The notes below the pieces were generated by a model that saw only the letters and a program-made list of their open reading frames with translations, was not told where the DNA came from and searched no databases. 64,000 bases of DNA from Porphyrobacter sp. (GTDB taxonomy: Bacteria; Pseudomonadota; Alphaproteobacteria; Sphingomonadales; Sphingomonadaceae). Below, piece by piece: positions 18,780 to 28,607 of this stretch; the first letter of the stretch is position 1; each line of letters opens with the position of its first letter. The translations under genes and the position numbers were made by a program. The stretch covers positions 434,001 to 498,000 of the forward strand of contig JAPZUC010000001.1 of assembly GCA_027533455.1 (NCBI GenBank), written 5' to 3'.

Positions 18780-20639
18780 TCAACCCCGATACAATCCGTC
18801 GATCCGCTCTTGATAGCGGTCGCGGATCTTGTGGCGGCGGATCTTCATGCTGGGCGTCATCTCCTCGTTCTCGATCGAGAACGCCTCGTCCGCGAAGGCG
18901 AACTGGCGAACCTTTTCGATCACCGAGAGGTCGGCGTTGGTCCGGTCAACCGCGGCTCGCACAGCGTTCTTGAAGGCGGGCAGCTGCTGGAGCGCCGCCA
19001 GATCGAACTTCTCGCCATTCGCCCGCGACCATTCAAGCGCCCATTCGGCATCCGGCACGATCAGGCCTACCACATAGGGCCGCTTGTCCCCGCTCACCAT
19101 CGCCTGCGCGATTTCGGGCTGGAGCGTCAGCATGCCCTCGACCTTCTGGGGCGCGATATTGTCGCCCTTGTCGTTGACGATCATATCCTTCTTGCGGTCG
19201 GTGATCTTGATCCGGCCCTTGTTGTCGAAGTGTCCGATATCGCCGGTGTGTAGCCAACCGTCCTTGAGCGTGCGCGCGGTTTCGGCCTCGTTGCGCCAGT
19301 AGCCGTGCATGACGAGCTCGCCGCGCACGAGAATTTCACCGTCTTCGGCAATCCTGACCTCGACTCCGCGCAAGGGGGGGCCGACGGTGTCCATCTTCAG
19401 GCCAACCTTGGGGCGGTTGCAGCTGATCACCGGCCCCGCTTCGGTCTGGCCGTAGCCCTGCAGCATGGTGAGGCCCATCGCGTCGAAGAAATTGCCGACT
19501 TCGGGGTTGAGCGGCGCGCCGCCCGAGACCATAGCCTTGATCCTGCCGCCGAACTTCTGGCGGATCTTCGGGCGCAGGGTCTTTTCAACGAGAAAGTCCA
19601 TCGGACGATCACGAAGGCGCTTCTTCCCGTCCCTGCTGTTCCCGGCGATCTTGAGCGCGGCGTCCATCATGACGTTGGCGACTTTGCCCTGCTTTTCGAT
19701 CTGCTTCATGATCCGGGTGCGCAACACCTCGAACAGGCGCGGAACGACAACCATGATCGTGGGCCGCGTTTCCTCGATATTGCTGGCAAGCTTTTCGAGC
19801 CCCTCGGAATAGAAGATCTCCGCGCCCACCCCGATGGGGAGATACTGCCCGCCCGAATGTTCATAGGCGTGGGAGAGTGGGAGGAAGGACAGGAAGCGTT
19901 CGTCCTTGATCCCGAAATCCTCGATCAGCACCTCGGCCGCGCCCGCGACGTTGCACAGGATCGCGCCGTGGTGCTGCATCACCCCGCGCGGGGCGCCGCC
20001 AGTACCGCTGGTGTAGATGAGACACGCGGTCTCGTTACGTTCGATGCGCGAGATGCGGTCATCCACCGCGGCGCGTGCTGCTGCGGCGTCTCCGGTGATT
20101 AGGGCGGCCCAATCATGATATTCGAAACTGCCCGATTGCTGGCGCTTCAGGTTCTCGATGCCGATGACGTGCTCGACCAGCCCGGTCTGGCCGATGGCTC
20201 CGACCACCGGGGCGAGTAGCTTCTCGTTCGAGACAAACACCGCGCGCGCACCCGAATTGTCAAGGATGTGCGCGTGATCGCGGCGGGTGTTGGTGGTGTA
20301 GGTGGGCACGGTGATGCAGCCGGCGGCCATGATCGCCAAGTCGGCGATGCACCATTCGGGGCGATTCTCGGACACGAGGGCGACGCGGTCACCATCTTCA
20401 AGGCCCATGCAGCGCAGTTCTTCTGCCAGCAAGCAGACTTGCTCGGCGGCGGAGCGCCAGGACTGCGTGACCCACTGTCCGCGCTCTTTGTGACCCAGAA
20501 ACGGCGCATCACCCTTTTCGTCCGCGCGCTTCAGGAACAGCGCGACGAGGTTCTGGGCGTTGTCGATATCCTGCAGAATCAGGTCGTCCGCAGGGTTGGC
20601 GACCGCGCGGGCAGAATGATGCAGCGTGGGGGAATGCAC
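18780..20639 (-). CDS. long-chain fatty acid-CoA ligase (AMP-forming)
   Basis: A 619-residue adenylate-forming enzyme that activates fatty acids to acyl-CoA at the inner membrane. The P-loop motif is YTSGTGGAPRGVM, and further core motifs are GYGQTEAGPV, GWLHTGDIG and TDRKKDMIV. The C-terminal MTPSMKIRRHKI replaces the classical catalytic-Lys segment. The start is uncertain: a GTG at 20639 has AGGAG at nine bases, while a TTG at 20645 has the same site only three bases away. It may supply the enoyl-CoA hydratase at 4.3 kb with substrates, but that link is only functional inference. Confidence 0.9.
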   Translation of the reverse strand: MHSPTLHHSARAVANPADDLILQDIDNAQNLVALFLKRADEKGDAPFLGHKERGQWVTQSWRSAAEQVCLLAEELRCMGLEDGDRVALVSENRPEWCIADLAIMAAGCITVPTYTTNTRRDHAHILDNSGARAVFVSNEKLLAPVVGAIGQTGLVEHVIGIENLKRQQSGSFEYHDWAALITGDAAAARAAVDDRISRIERNETACLIYTSGTGGAPRGVMQHHGAILCNVAGAAEVLIEDFGIKDERFLSFLPLSHAYEHSGGQYLPIGVGAEIFYSEGLEKLASNIEETRPTIMVVVPRLFEVLRTRIMKQIEKQGKVANVMMDAALKIAGNSRDGKKRLRDRPMDFLVEKTLRPKIRQKFGGRIKAMVSGGAPLNPEVGNFFDAMGLTMLQGYGQTEAGPVISCNRPKVGLKMDTVGPPLRGVEVRIAEDGEILVRGELVMHGYWRNEAETARTLKDGWLHTGDIGHFDNKGRIKITDRKKDMIVNDKGDNIAPQKVEGMLTLQPEIAQAMVSGDKRPYVVGLIVPDAEWALEWSRANGEKFDLAALQQLPAFKNAVRAAVDRTNADLSVIEKVRQFAFADEAFSIENEEMTPSMKIRRHKIRDRYQERIDGLYRG

Positions 20640-20739
20640 TGGCAAAGGCTCCTGGTCCCTTCAGGTTGTCTTTCGCGGGCTCGATGCGGCCGCGTGCGAA
20701 GCTCTGATTAGAAGGTGTAAGCCATAGCGGCAAGATGGG

Positions 20740-22458
20740 TCAGGGTGTAACCATTGCCGCCATGCGCGGCTCGGTCGCCACCTCCCACGTGCCGTCCGCA
20801 CGCCGCCCGAGGGCATTGGCCTTGATCGGCGCAGGCGCGATCCGGATGTTCGCATGGCCCAGCGCGGTCAGCGCGTCCTTCATCGGAACGAGCGCGCTGC
20901 CTTCCTCGATCAGCAGCATGTCTCCGAACGACATAGCGAAAGGCATGGCGAGCGCATCCTGCGCGCCGAGCCGGAAATCCAGCACGCCGATGATCGCGCG
21001 GGCAACCGTGACCGGAATGGTCGGCCCTCCGGCCGCGCCGATCACCAGCATGATCCTGCCGTCCGCGTCGTAAACGATGGTCGGGGCCATCGAGGATCGC
21101 GGGCGCTTGCCGCCCTCGACGCGGTTCGCCACCGGCTTGCCGTCCGCTTCGGGGGTGAGGGTGAAGTCGGTGAGTTCGTTGTTGAGGTAGAAGCCGCCGA
21201 AATGCAGGCCAGATCCGAAGGCGCCTTCAATGGTCGAGGTGTAGCTCACGGCATTGCCCTTGGCATCGACGACCGAGAAATGGGTGGTGCCGTTCTCCGG
21301 CTCTTCCGGCCCGTCGCCGCGGGCGAGCGGCGCGCCCGGGGGTACGCCTGCTTCGGCTTTGGCGAGCCTTGCGGCCGGATCGATCAGCGCCGAACGTTTG
21401 GCAAGATATGCGACATCGACGAGTCCAGCGGTGGGAACGGCGACAAAATCGGCATCGCCCGAATAAAACTCGCGGTCGGCATAGGCGAGGCGCTGGCTCT
21501 CGATGAACAGGTGCCAGAACACCGGGCTGTTGGGGCCAAGCTCCGCCAGATCGAAGCGTTCAAGCTGGCCGAGCATCTGTGCCACTGCGGTGCCCCCGGA
21601 AGACGGCGGACCCATCCCGCAAATGCGGTAGACGCGGTAGCGGGTGCAGACCGGATCGCGCTCCTTGGCAGTATAAGCGGCGATGTCGGCGGGTGTCATG
21701 CGGCCGTCCTGCGGTGTTGCGCCAGCGACATGGGCGGCGAGCGCTGCGGCGGCCTTGGTGCCGTACATGGCCTCCGGTCCCTCCTGCGCCAGTGCGCGGA
21801 AGGTCTCGGCGAGCGCGGGCACCTTGACTGTCGATCCGACCGCCAAGGGCGCGCCATCCGCGCCGAAAAACACCGCGCGCGCAGCGTCCGATTTGTCGGC
21901 GCGGCCCTTGTTCTGGGCAAGGGAATCGTAGAGCCGCCGGTTCATCACAAAGCCGCTCTCGGCGAGCGCGATCGCCGGTTCGAACAGCTTCGCCCAAGGC
22001 AACTTGCCATGTGCTGCATGGGCCTTGGCGGCCAGCGCAATGTTGCCCGGCACGCCGACGCTAAGGCCGGAGAAGACGCGATTTTCCCGATCGAGCAGCT
22101 TGCCGTCCGGCGTGAGAAAGCGCGTGGGCGTGGCCGCTGCAGGGGCCGTCTCGCGCCCGTCAAAGGTCTGGAGCAGGTCACTCTTCCCGTCGGCCCGCAC
22201 CATGAAGCCGCCGCCGCCGATCCCGGAGCTTTGCGGTTCGACGACCGTCAGCGCGAGCATCACGGCGATCGCCGCATCGACTGCAGAACCACCTTGCGCG
22301 AGCACCGCCTCGCCCGCTGCAGTGGCGCGCGGATCGGCGCTGCTGACCGCGCCGACCGCCACCGGAGCGGCGGCATCAACAGCCGTGAGCGTGCGGGGCG
22401 TGGCACAGCCCGTAAGGGCAAGGGCCAGGGGTGCAATCAGGGCAGGGAAAATACGCAT
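20740..22458 (-). CDS. ggt: gamma-glutamyltransferase
   Basis: A 572-residue exported enzyme that hydrolyses or transfers gamma-glutamyl groups, chiefly from glutathione. The autocatalytic cleavage and nucleophile site is NGTTHFSVVDAKGNAVSYT, with the active Thr in TTHFS. Other conserved parts are SGIGGGGFMV near the N-terminus and GFYLNNELTDF. The signal peptide ends in a lipobox (ALTGC), so the enzyme is probably lipid-anchored rather than freely periplasmic. I chose the ATG at 22458, ten bases after the pyrD stop; a start further up would overlap pyrD. Confidence 0.92.
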   Translation of the reverse strand: MRIFPALIAPLALALTGCATPRTLTAVDAAAPVAVGAVSSADPRATAAGEAVLAQGGSAVDAAIAVMLALTVVEPQSSGIGGGGFMVRADGKSDLLQTFDGRETAPAAATPTRFLTPDGKLLDRENRVFSGLSVGVPGNIALAAKAHAAHGKLPWAKLFEPAIALAESGFVMNRRLYDSLAQNKGRADKSDAARAVFFGADGAPLAVGSTVKVPALAETFRALAQEGPEAMYGTKAAAALAAHVAGATPQDGRMTPADIAAYTAKERDPVCTRYRVYRICGMGPPSSGGTAVAQMLGQLERFDLAELGPNSPVFWHLFIESQRLAYADREFYSGDADFVAVPTAGLVDVAYLAKRSALIDPAARLAKAEAGVPPGAPLARGDGPEEPENGTTHFSVVDAKGNAVSYTSTIEGAFGSGLHFGGFYLNNELTDFTLTPEADGKPVANRVEGGKRPRSSMAPTIVYDADGRIMLVIGAAGGPTIPVTVARAIIGVLDFRLGAQDALAMPFAMSFGDMLLIEEGSALVPMKDALTALGHANIRIAPAPIKANALGRRADGTWEVATEPRMAAMVTP

Positions 22459-22468
22459 GGCCGTGGTG

Positions 22469-23512
22469 CTATTCGCTTCCCACCGCTTCGGCAATGCTGG
22501 CGAACCCGTCCCGCCGCATCAAAGCCTCCAGGCCGCGCACGATCCGCGCGCCGAGGCCGGGGCCTTCATAGACCATCGCCGAATAGAGCTGCACCAGGCT
22601 GGCACCCGCACGGATGCGCTCCCAGGCGTGTTCGGCCGTGGCGATCCCGCCGACGCCGACCAGCGGGATCGCAGCCCCGGTTGCCTTGCGAAAATCGCGC
22701 AGGCGCTGGGTTGCCAGCGCACGCAGCGGGGCACCTGAAAGGCCACCGGTCTCGCCTGCATGGTGCGAGCGCAGGTCGGGGCGGCTGATTGTGGTGTTCG
22801 ACACGACCAGCGCGCCCAGCTGCTTGTCCAGGGCAATCCGGGCGATGGCGTCGATGTCCGCAGGTTCCAGATCGGGCGCGACCTTGAGGAACACGGGCGG
22901 CCTTGCAGAGCCGCCCATGGCCTCGTCCCGCGCGGCGATTACCGCCTCGATCAGCGCGGTCAGTGCGCCCTCGTCCTGCAACGCCCGCAGGCCCGGGGTG
23001 TTGGGAGAGGACACGTTCACGCACAGGTAGCTGGAGACCGGGGCCATCCTGCCCGCCATTACGGCATAATCCGCAATCCGGTCGGCGGAATCCTTGTTCG
23101 CGCCGATATTGACCCCGATGATCCCCGGCCGCCCGGCCCGTGCCTTCAGCCGTGCCAGTGCCGCCTCGGCGCCGCTATTGTTGAACCCCATCCGGTTGAT
23201 TACCGCCCCATCCTCGACCAGCCGGAACAATCGCGGCTTGGGGTTGCCGGCCTGCGGAAGGGGGGTGATCGAGCCGACCTCGGTAAAGCCGAAGCCGAGG
23301 CCGAGCAGGGCGTCCGGAACCTCGGCGTCCTTGTCGAACCCCGCAGCAACGCCGACCGGATTTGGGAAGGCAAGCCCTGCCACATCCACTTCAAGCGGCC
23401 CCGGGGCAGCCGGTGCGCGGGGTGGAAGCGACGCCAGCCCGCGCAGCGCGAGGCGATGGCCGGTTTCGGAATCGAGCGCGAAAAGCGCGGGTCTGATGAG
23501 GCGGAACAGCAT
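22469..23512 (-). CDS. pyrD: dihydroorotate dehydrogenase (quinone), class 2
   Basis: A 347-residue membrane-associated flavoenzyme of pyrimidine synthesis that passes electrons from dihydroorotate to quinone. The N-terminal amphipathic segment (MLFRLIRPALFALDSETGHRLAL) marks class 2. The FMN-binding MGFNNSG, the NVSSPNTPGL strand with the catalytic Ser, and the terminal GLSGAPLR and GVGGI parts are visible. Start ATG 23512. Ten bases separate it from ggt downstream, suggesting a pyrD-ggt transcript. The upstream intergenic region also holds a candidate small RNA on the opposite strand. Confidence 0.95.
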   Translation of the reverse strand: MLFRLIRPALFALDSETGHRLALRGLASLPPRAPAAPGPLEVDVAGLAFPNPVGVAAGFDKDAEVPDALLGLGFGFTEVGSITPLPQAGNPKPRLFRLVEDGAVINRMGFNNSGAEAALARLKARAGRPGIIGVNIGANKDSADRIADYAVMAGRMAPVSSYLCVNVSSPNTPGLRALQDEGALTALIEAVIAARDEAMGGSARPPVFLKVAPDLEPADIDAIARIALDKQLGALVVSNTTISRPDLRSHHAGETGGLSGAPLRALATQRLRDFRKATGAAIPLVGVGGIATAEHAWERIRAGASLVQLYSAMVYEGPGLGARIVRGLEALMRRDGFASIAEAVGSE

Positions 23513-23640
23513 GGCCAAGCGCCTATTCCAGAGCGGCCCCGGTGTCGAGCGGGGCGACACGCTTAGCAGCCTGAGACCTTGTCCTGATACTCCCCCAATT
23601 TGCTTGTCGCTTGCATACAATTCCGAACAAGATTCGTAGG

Positions 23641-23737
23641 CTATCAGGGACCCGCGACCCGAAGGGCTCGGAGCAGCGATGCAATGAGTTCCTCAACTCA
23701 ATGGGCGGCGTTCCCCTGTGGACCGCCGCCCTTTTTT
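23641..23737 (+). ncRNA. candidate small RNA with intrinsic terminator
   Basis: About 97 bases upstream of, and including, a textbook terminator, with no reading frame of note. Hairpin 1 is a small CCC-GAA-GGG at 23658-23666. Hairpin 2 (23685-23700) has arms TGAGTT / AACTCA and exposes CCTC in its loop, a sequence complementary to a Shine-Dalgarno core. Hairpin 3 is the terminator. A possible promoter is TTGTCG at 23604-23609 with AAGATT about 19 bases later; this is weak and the 5' end is a guess. It lies between divergent pyrD and an AraC-like gene. Confidence 0.55.
23703..23737 (+). terminator. intrinsic terminator
   Basis: GGGCGGCG pairs with CGCCGCCC (8 bp), extended by a further TCC/GGA after one mismatch, followed directly by six T. 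No protein gene on this strand ends nearby, so it most likely terminates the small RNA. Confidence 0.8.
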
Positions 23738-23789
23738 GCGCGTATGACTCGCGCATGCGCAAATTGTGACGTGAAGGCTGCTGACTGCG

Positions 23790-24698
23790 ATGGATGGCCA
23801 ACCTTCCCCCGGCGATCAGCCCGGACATAAGCCCAATCTTACTCCGGCTGCGCTGATCGCGCTCGATTACATCGCGCCGCCACCACCGCTCGCGCCATTC
23901 GTCACCACGCTTTACCATTTCCGCTGCGATGAGCCGCGGATCCGTGACATCCAGCCCGCTTCGATTGGCCAGCTGTGTTTCTTCCCGCACGGCAAGGGCG
24001 AGATGCTGTTCAAACAAGGGCATCGTGACCCCAATCATGAGATCGGCTTGCTCACCCCGCTGTCGCGCGCCGCGCTGATCGAGGTCGAGGGGCCGTTCCA
24101 TGCTTTCGGCGCGGCCCTGACGCCGGTGGGTTGGGCAGCGCTGACGGAGCTTCACGCAGGTCAGCACTGCGACCGACTGCTGGCCGCCGCCACAGTGCTT
24201 GGTCCGCAGATCGAGACGCTCGGGCAGGAATGGCTTGCCGCCTATCGCGATGGCAGGATGAGCGGACGCGAATGCGCGCTGGCAGTCGGCGGGTTTATCG
24301 CAGCCAATCTCAAACCGCTTAATGCGCGCCATCTCGAACTGATTGCAGCGACCGGGCACTGGCTCGGCGCGGCCTTCAATCCGGAGGTGGGCGAGCTTGC
24401 CGGTGTGGCGGGCTATTCCGCGCGGCAGGTGCAGCGTCTGGTCGAGCGCTATTTCGGCCTCCCGCCCCGCGCTCTCGCCCGCAAGTACCGCGCGTTGAGG
24501 GCGGCAGCGCTGCTTTCAGCCCCGCAATTGTCGCTCGAAGACGAGGCCGAGATCGCCGAAGCCTTCTTCGACCAGCCCCACATGATCCGCGAGATCGCGC
24601 ACTTCGTCGGCCGCACCCCGGCACGGCTCGGCGATGCGTCCACGCCTTACCTCGCCGAGATGATCGACGCGAGGAACCTCCGCGAACTGAACGGCTGA
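23790..24698 (+). CDS. AraC-like transcriptional regulator, paralogue 1
   Basis: A 302-residue regulator. The C-terminal third holds an AraC-type double helix-turn-helix: first helices at EVGELAGVAGYSARQVQRLVER, whose recognition part is YSARQVQRL, then the second unit around FDQPHMIREIAHFVGRTPARL. The N-terminal part (FVTTLYHFRCDEPRIRD...IGQLCFFP) resembles the same region of the next gene, so the two are tandem paralogues. The ligand is unknown. The start ATG at 23790 gives the same N-terminal layout as the paralogue plus about 30 residues. The candidate small RNA ends 52 bases upstream. Confidence 0.85.
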   Translation: MDGQPSPGDQPGHKPNLTPAALIALDYIAPPPPLAPFVTTLYHFRCDEPRIRDIQPASIGQLCFFPHGKGEMLFKQGHRDPNHEIGLLTPLSRAALIEVEGPFHAFGAALTPVGWAALTELHAGQHCDRLLAAATVLGPQIETLGQEWLAAYRDGRMSGRECALAVGGFIAANLKPLNARHLELIAATGHWLGAAFNPEVGELAGVAGYSARQVQRLVERYFGLPPRALARKYRALRAAALLSAPQLSLEDEAEIAEAFFDQPHMIREIAHFVGRTPARLGDASTPYLAEMIDARNLRELNG

Positions 24699-24809
24699 TC
24701 CCGGCCACGCGAGCGCTGATGCGACTCGACAAGTGGCGGTCGGTTGCGCATGAAGACGCAATTCGGGGCCTTCGTGCCCCTTTTGGGTCGCGCCACACCT
24801 GACAGGAGG

Positions 24810-24831
24810 CCCTCGCTCTGGCGAGGGGAGG
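24810..24831 (+). promoter_or_regulatory. hairpin overlapping the ribosome site of the second AraC-like gene
   Basis: CCCTCGC and GCGAGGG form a perfect 7-bp stem with a TCTG loop. The 3' arm runs into GAGGGGAGG, the ribosome site used by the TTG start at 24836. Folding would hide part of that site, so translation may be limited or switchable. Confidence 0.5.
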
Positions 24832-24835
24832 TTGG

Positions 24836-25699
24836 TTGCCGTTTCGCACGCGAATGATCCCGCCGCCGGCTGACGCCGCTGGGTTGGTGCATACCTTCTA
24901 CGTCATCGAAACCGATGAACCGCGGATCGAGGAGGCGGTACCCGCCTACTCGGCGCAGCTCATTATCATGGTGCGCGGGCGGGTGAGCTTCACCTTTGCC
25001 CAAGGGAATACGGGCCATTCTGCAACCGTCTTTATCAACGCGCCGCAGCTACGCAGCTCCCTCTGCGTATTGGAAGGCCCCGTCCTGCAGGTGGGTGCCT
25101 CGCTGACCCACGCCGCGTGGCAGCGGCTCTCCAATCTCCCGGCGGACGAAGTCCACGACCGCTTACTCCCCGCAGAGGCAGTGCTGAGCGCCGACCAGAT
25201 CGCCGCGCTGGAGGCCGCCGCTGGCGCGTGTCAGGAGGGGCTGATCACTCCCGAGGCTCTGTGCACCCTCCTGACCGAGGTCATTGCCGCCGGCCCCCAC
25301 GCTCCTCGCGCCAATCATTTGGCGGTCGTCGATGCAATCCTGCATTGGCTGGGGAGCGGCTTCGACCCGGTGCTTGCCGATCTTTATGCCAGCGTCAGGG
25401 TGTCGCCGCGGCAAGTCCAGCGCATCTGCCGGCGCTTCTTCGGAGTGGCGCCCGCGCAAGTGCTCAAACGCTTCCGGGCCTTGCGCGCGGCCATGCTGCT
25501 GGCCCAGCCGACGCTCAGCCAGGAGCTCTATGACCAGATCATGGCGACCTATTTCGATCAAGCCCACCTGATCCGCGATATCCGCCGCTACACCGGACGC
25601 ACGCCGACGCAGTTCCGGCAACAATCGCTTTCGAGCGAATTGCTTGATCCGGCCGCGCATGGCGATGCCGGCTCCCCGCTGAAATCCGCCGCCGAGTAA
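24836..25699 (+). CDS. AraC-like transcriptional regulator, paralogue 2
   Basis: A 287-residue regulator similar throughout to the preceding gene. The shared N-terminal pattern is LVHTFYVIETDEPRIEEAVPA then YSAQL. The C-terminal AraC-type DNA-binding region includes VRVSPRQVQRICRRFFG and YFDQAHLIRDIRRYTGRTP. The TTG start at 24836 is supported by a strong GAGGGGAGG site five bases upstream; the first ATG would be six codons in. Both the weak start codon and the hairpin over the ribosome site suggest low expression. It lies 97 bases upstream of the suf operon regulator, on the same strand. Confidence 0.84.
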   Translation: MPFRTRMIPPPADAAGLVHTFYVIETDEPRIEEAVPAYSAQLIIMVRGRVSFTFAQGNTGHSATVFINAPQLRSSLCVLEGPVLQVGASLTHAAWQRLSNLPADEVHDRLLPAEAVLSADQIAALEAAAGACQEGLITPEALCTLLTEVIAAGPHAPRANHLAVVDAILHWLGSGFDPVLADLYASVRVSPRQVQRICRRFFGVAPAQVLKRFRALRAAMLLAQPTLSQELYDQIMATYFDQAHLIRDIRRYTGRTPTQFRQQSLSSELLDPAAHGDAGSPLKSAAE

Positions 25700-25725
25700 G
25701 TCTGCGCGCGGCCCCGCTTTGGCGG

Positions 25726-25754
25726 TTGTAATGCGAGCAAACTCCTCCTAATTG
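25726..25754 (+). promoter_or_regulatory. candidate promoter of the suf operon
   Basis: TTGTAA at 25726-25731 and TAATTG at 25749-25754 are separated by 17 bases. The predicted start point falls inside the perfect inverted repeat at 25757-25781, which is a typical place for a repressor site. Confidence 0.4.
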
Positions 25755-25756
25755 CG

Positions 25757-25781
25757 AATTCGGACTGATTCCGTCCGAATT
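25757..25781. promoter_or_regulatory. perfect inverted repeat, candidate Rrf2-family operator
   Basis: AATTCGGAC and GTCCGAATT form a perfect 9-bp inverted repeat with a 7-base spacer, 16 bases before the Rrf2 regulator start. A second, outer pair (TGCGAGC at 25732-25738 and GCTCGCA at 25789-25795) encloses it. Autoregulation by the adjacent Rrf2 protein is the simplest reading. Confidence 0.6.
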
Positions 25782-25796
25782 GAGAACCGCTCGCAA

Positions 25797-26233
25797 ATGC
25801 GCCTGTCCAACCTTGCCGATTATGCCGTCATCACGATGTGCCAGGCCGCACTCCATTGCGGCAACGGCCGGGTGAGCGCGTCGGAGCTTGCGGCTGAAAC
25901 CGGCCTCCCGGTGCCGACGGTGCAGAAGCTTGTTTCCAAGCTTACCGGAGCAGGATTGCTGCGGAGCGTGCGCGGGGCGCATGGCGGCTTGCAGCTCGGC
26001 CGGCCTGCGGCGGCGATCACCGTGGCGGACATTGTCGAGGCGATCGAGGGGCGCATCTCGCTCACCGCCTGCGTCGATCACACCCCCTGCGAGTTCGAGA
26101 CCGGGTGCAACATGAAGCCGCATTGGCCGATCATCAACAACGCACTGCGCGGCGCGCTGGCGGGCATCACTCTTGCCCAGCTGCGCGGCCCGATCGCGCC
26201 TGCGCCGACCCCCATTACCGAGGACCATCTGGC

Positions 26234-26237
<4 letters not shown>
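25797..26237 (+). CDS. Rrf2 family regulator with Fe-S cysteines, suf operon
   Basis: A 146-residue winged-helix regulator. The start ATG at 25797 begins the standard Rrf2 opening [14 protein letters not shown]; the frame is open 15 codons further up but through the inverted repeat. The recognition region is [16 protein letters not shown], followed by the wing VRGAHGG. Three Cys occur as [13 protein letters not shown], that is C-x5-C-x5-C, the same spacing as the cluster ligands of E. coli IscR. It probably senses Fe-S status and controls this operon. Its stop overlaps the sufB start (ATGA). Confidence 0.9.
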
Positions 26238-27726
<1,489 letters not shown>

Positions 27727-27730
<4 letters not shown>

Positions 27731-28053
27731 AGATTCGAACTCTGCTTTGTGCGACCGCTTTTTCATTGTCCCCTTCGGTTGCGTTGGGGCAAGGGCAACC
27801 AGAAGTCAGCGACTTTAGCCAATGTGTAATCAAGGAAGCTTCGCGCCTCGCTCGTGGCCCTGATCCAGCAAATTTGATTGTCGAAGCAGCGATTATCAAA
27901 TGCCGCCCAGTTTTGGCCGCTTACATCGAATCTGCTCCAAAGGACCCTCTGGCGGCGCGGCAAGATGCACGCAAGATGATCAGAGACACGCTGACCGACA
28001 TGGCAAGAGATGAAGCTCTGGTTGCGGTTCTGGAGTTGAGAGCATCAAAATGA
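27727..28053 (+). CDS. small exported protein of unknown function inside the suf operon
   Basis: A 108-residue product beginning at a GTG (27727) that overlaps the sufB stop as GTGA. It opens with a signal peptide ([21 protein letters not shown]) and has two cysteines in the mature part (SQCVIKEA and IKCRPVL), which could form a disulfide in the periplasm. Its stop overlaps the next start (ATGA). Base composition is visibly less GC-rich than the flanking suf genes, which may point to later insertion. I do not recognise a family. An exported protein made from the middle of a cytoplasmic cluster-assembly operon is unusual. Confidence 0.7.
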
Positions 28054-28607
28054 CCACCCGCAAAACCCTCGCCCTCAACCCCGAGGCTGCCTCCGCCGCC
28101 GAAGCCCCCGCGCTCAAGAAGAAGGGCCGCGGGTGGGAGATTTCGGACAAGCGGCTCGACGCGCTGCACGAACAGGCGCGCGAGCTGCGGCGCCATTCGT
28201 CTGAGGCGCACAAGGCACTGGCCGCGAAGTTCACCGCCGCTGATCTGGGCCGCTACACCTTCAAGCGGTTTGCTGTGGTCGGCAGCGCGATTGTCGATTT
28301 CAACTGCCACAACCTCGGCCTCGCGCTGGCGATTGACGAGGAGGGACAGAACGATGCTCTCGCCAAGCGCCGCGACAAGAGCCTCGAGAGCGTTGGTATC
28401 AAGGTGATGCGGATCGCGGCCACCGACATCCTTGAAGACATCGACGCCGTGTTGAAGCAGCTCACGCAGGTGATGCGCGACCGGATCGAGGAACGCAAAG
28501 CCGCCGCCCGCGCGCACAAGGCGGCCAACCCCAAGCAGACCTATTCGCGCCCCAAATCGGGCGACAAGCCGCAGGGCGATGCGCAACGCCCCCCAAGGAA
28601 GTATTGA
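28050..28607 (+). CDS. DUF559 (PD-(D/E)XK nuclease fold-like) protein in the suf operon
   Basis: A 185-residue protein. The central part (FKRFAVVGSAIVDFNCHNLGLALAID, described by its key blocks IVDFNC and LALAIDEEGQ, then GIKVMRI and DILEDIDAVL) matches DUF559, a family with the Vsr/type II nuclease fold. The catalytic pattern usually reads D...ExD-G; here the first Asp (VDF) and the last Asp (IDEEG) are present, but the Glu position reads Ala (LAID). Activity is therefore doubtful. N- and C-termini are basic and Lys/Ala-rich. Both ends overlap neighbours (ATGA before, TGATG after). What a nuclease-fold protein does in cluster assembly is unknown. Confidence 0.78.
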   Translation: MTTRKTLALNPEAASAAEAPALKKKGRGWEISDKRLDALHEQARELRRHSSEAHKALAAKFTAADLGRYTFKRFAVVGSAIVDFNCHNLGLALAIDEEGQNDALAKRRDKSLESVGIKVMRIAATDILEDIDAVLKQLTQVMRDRIEERKAAARAHKAANPKQTYSRPKSGDKPQGDAQRPPRKY

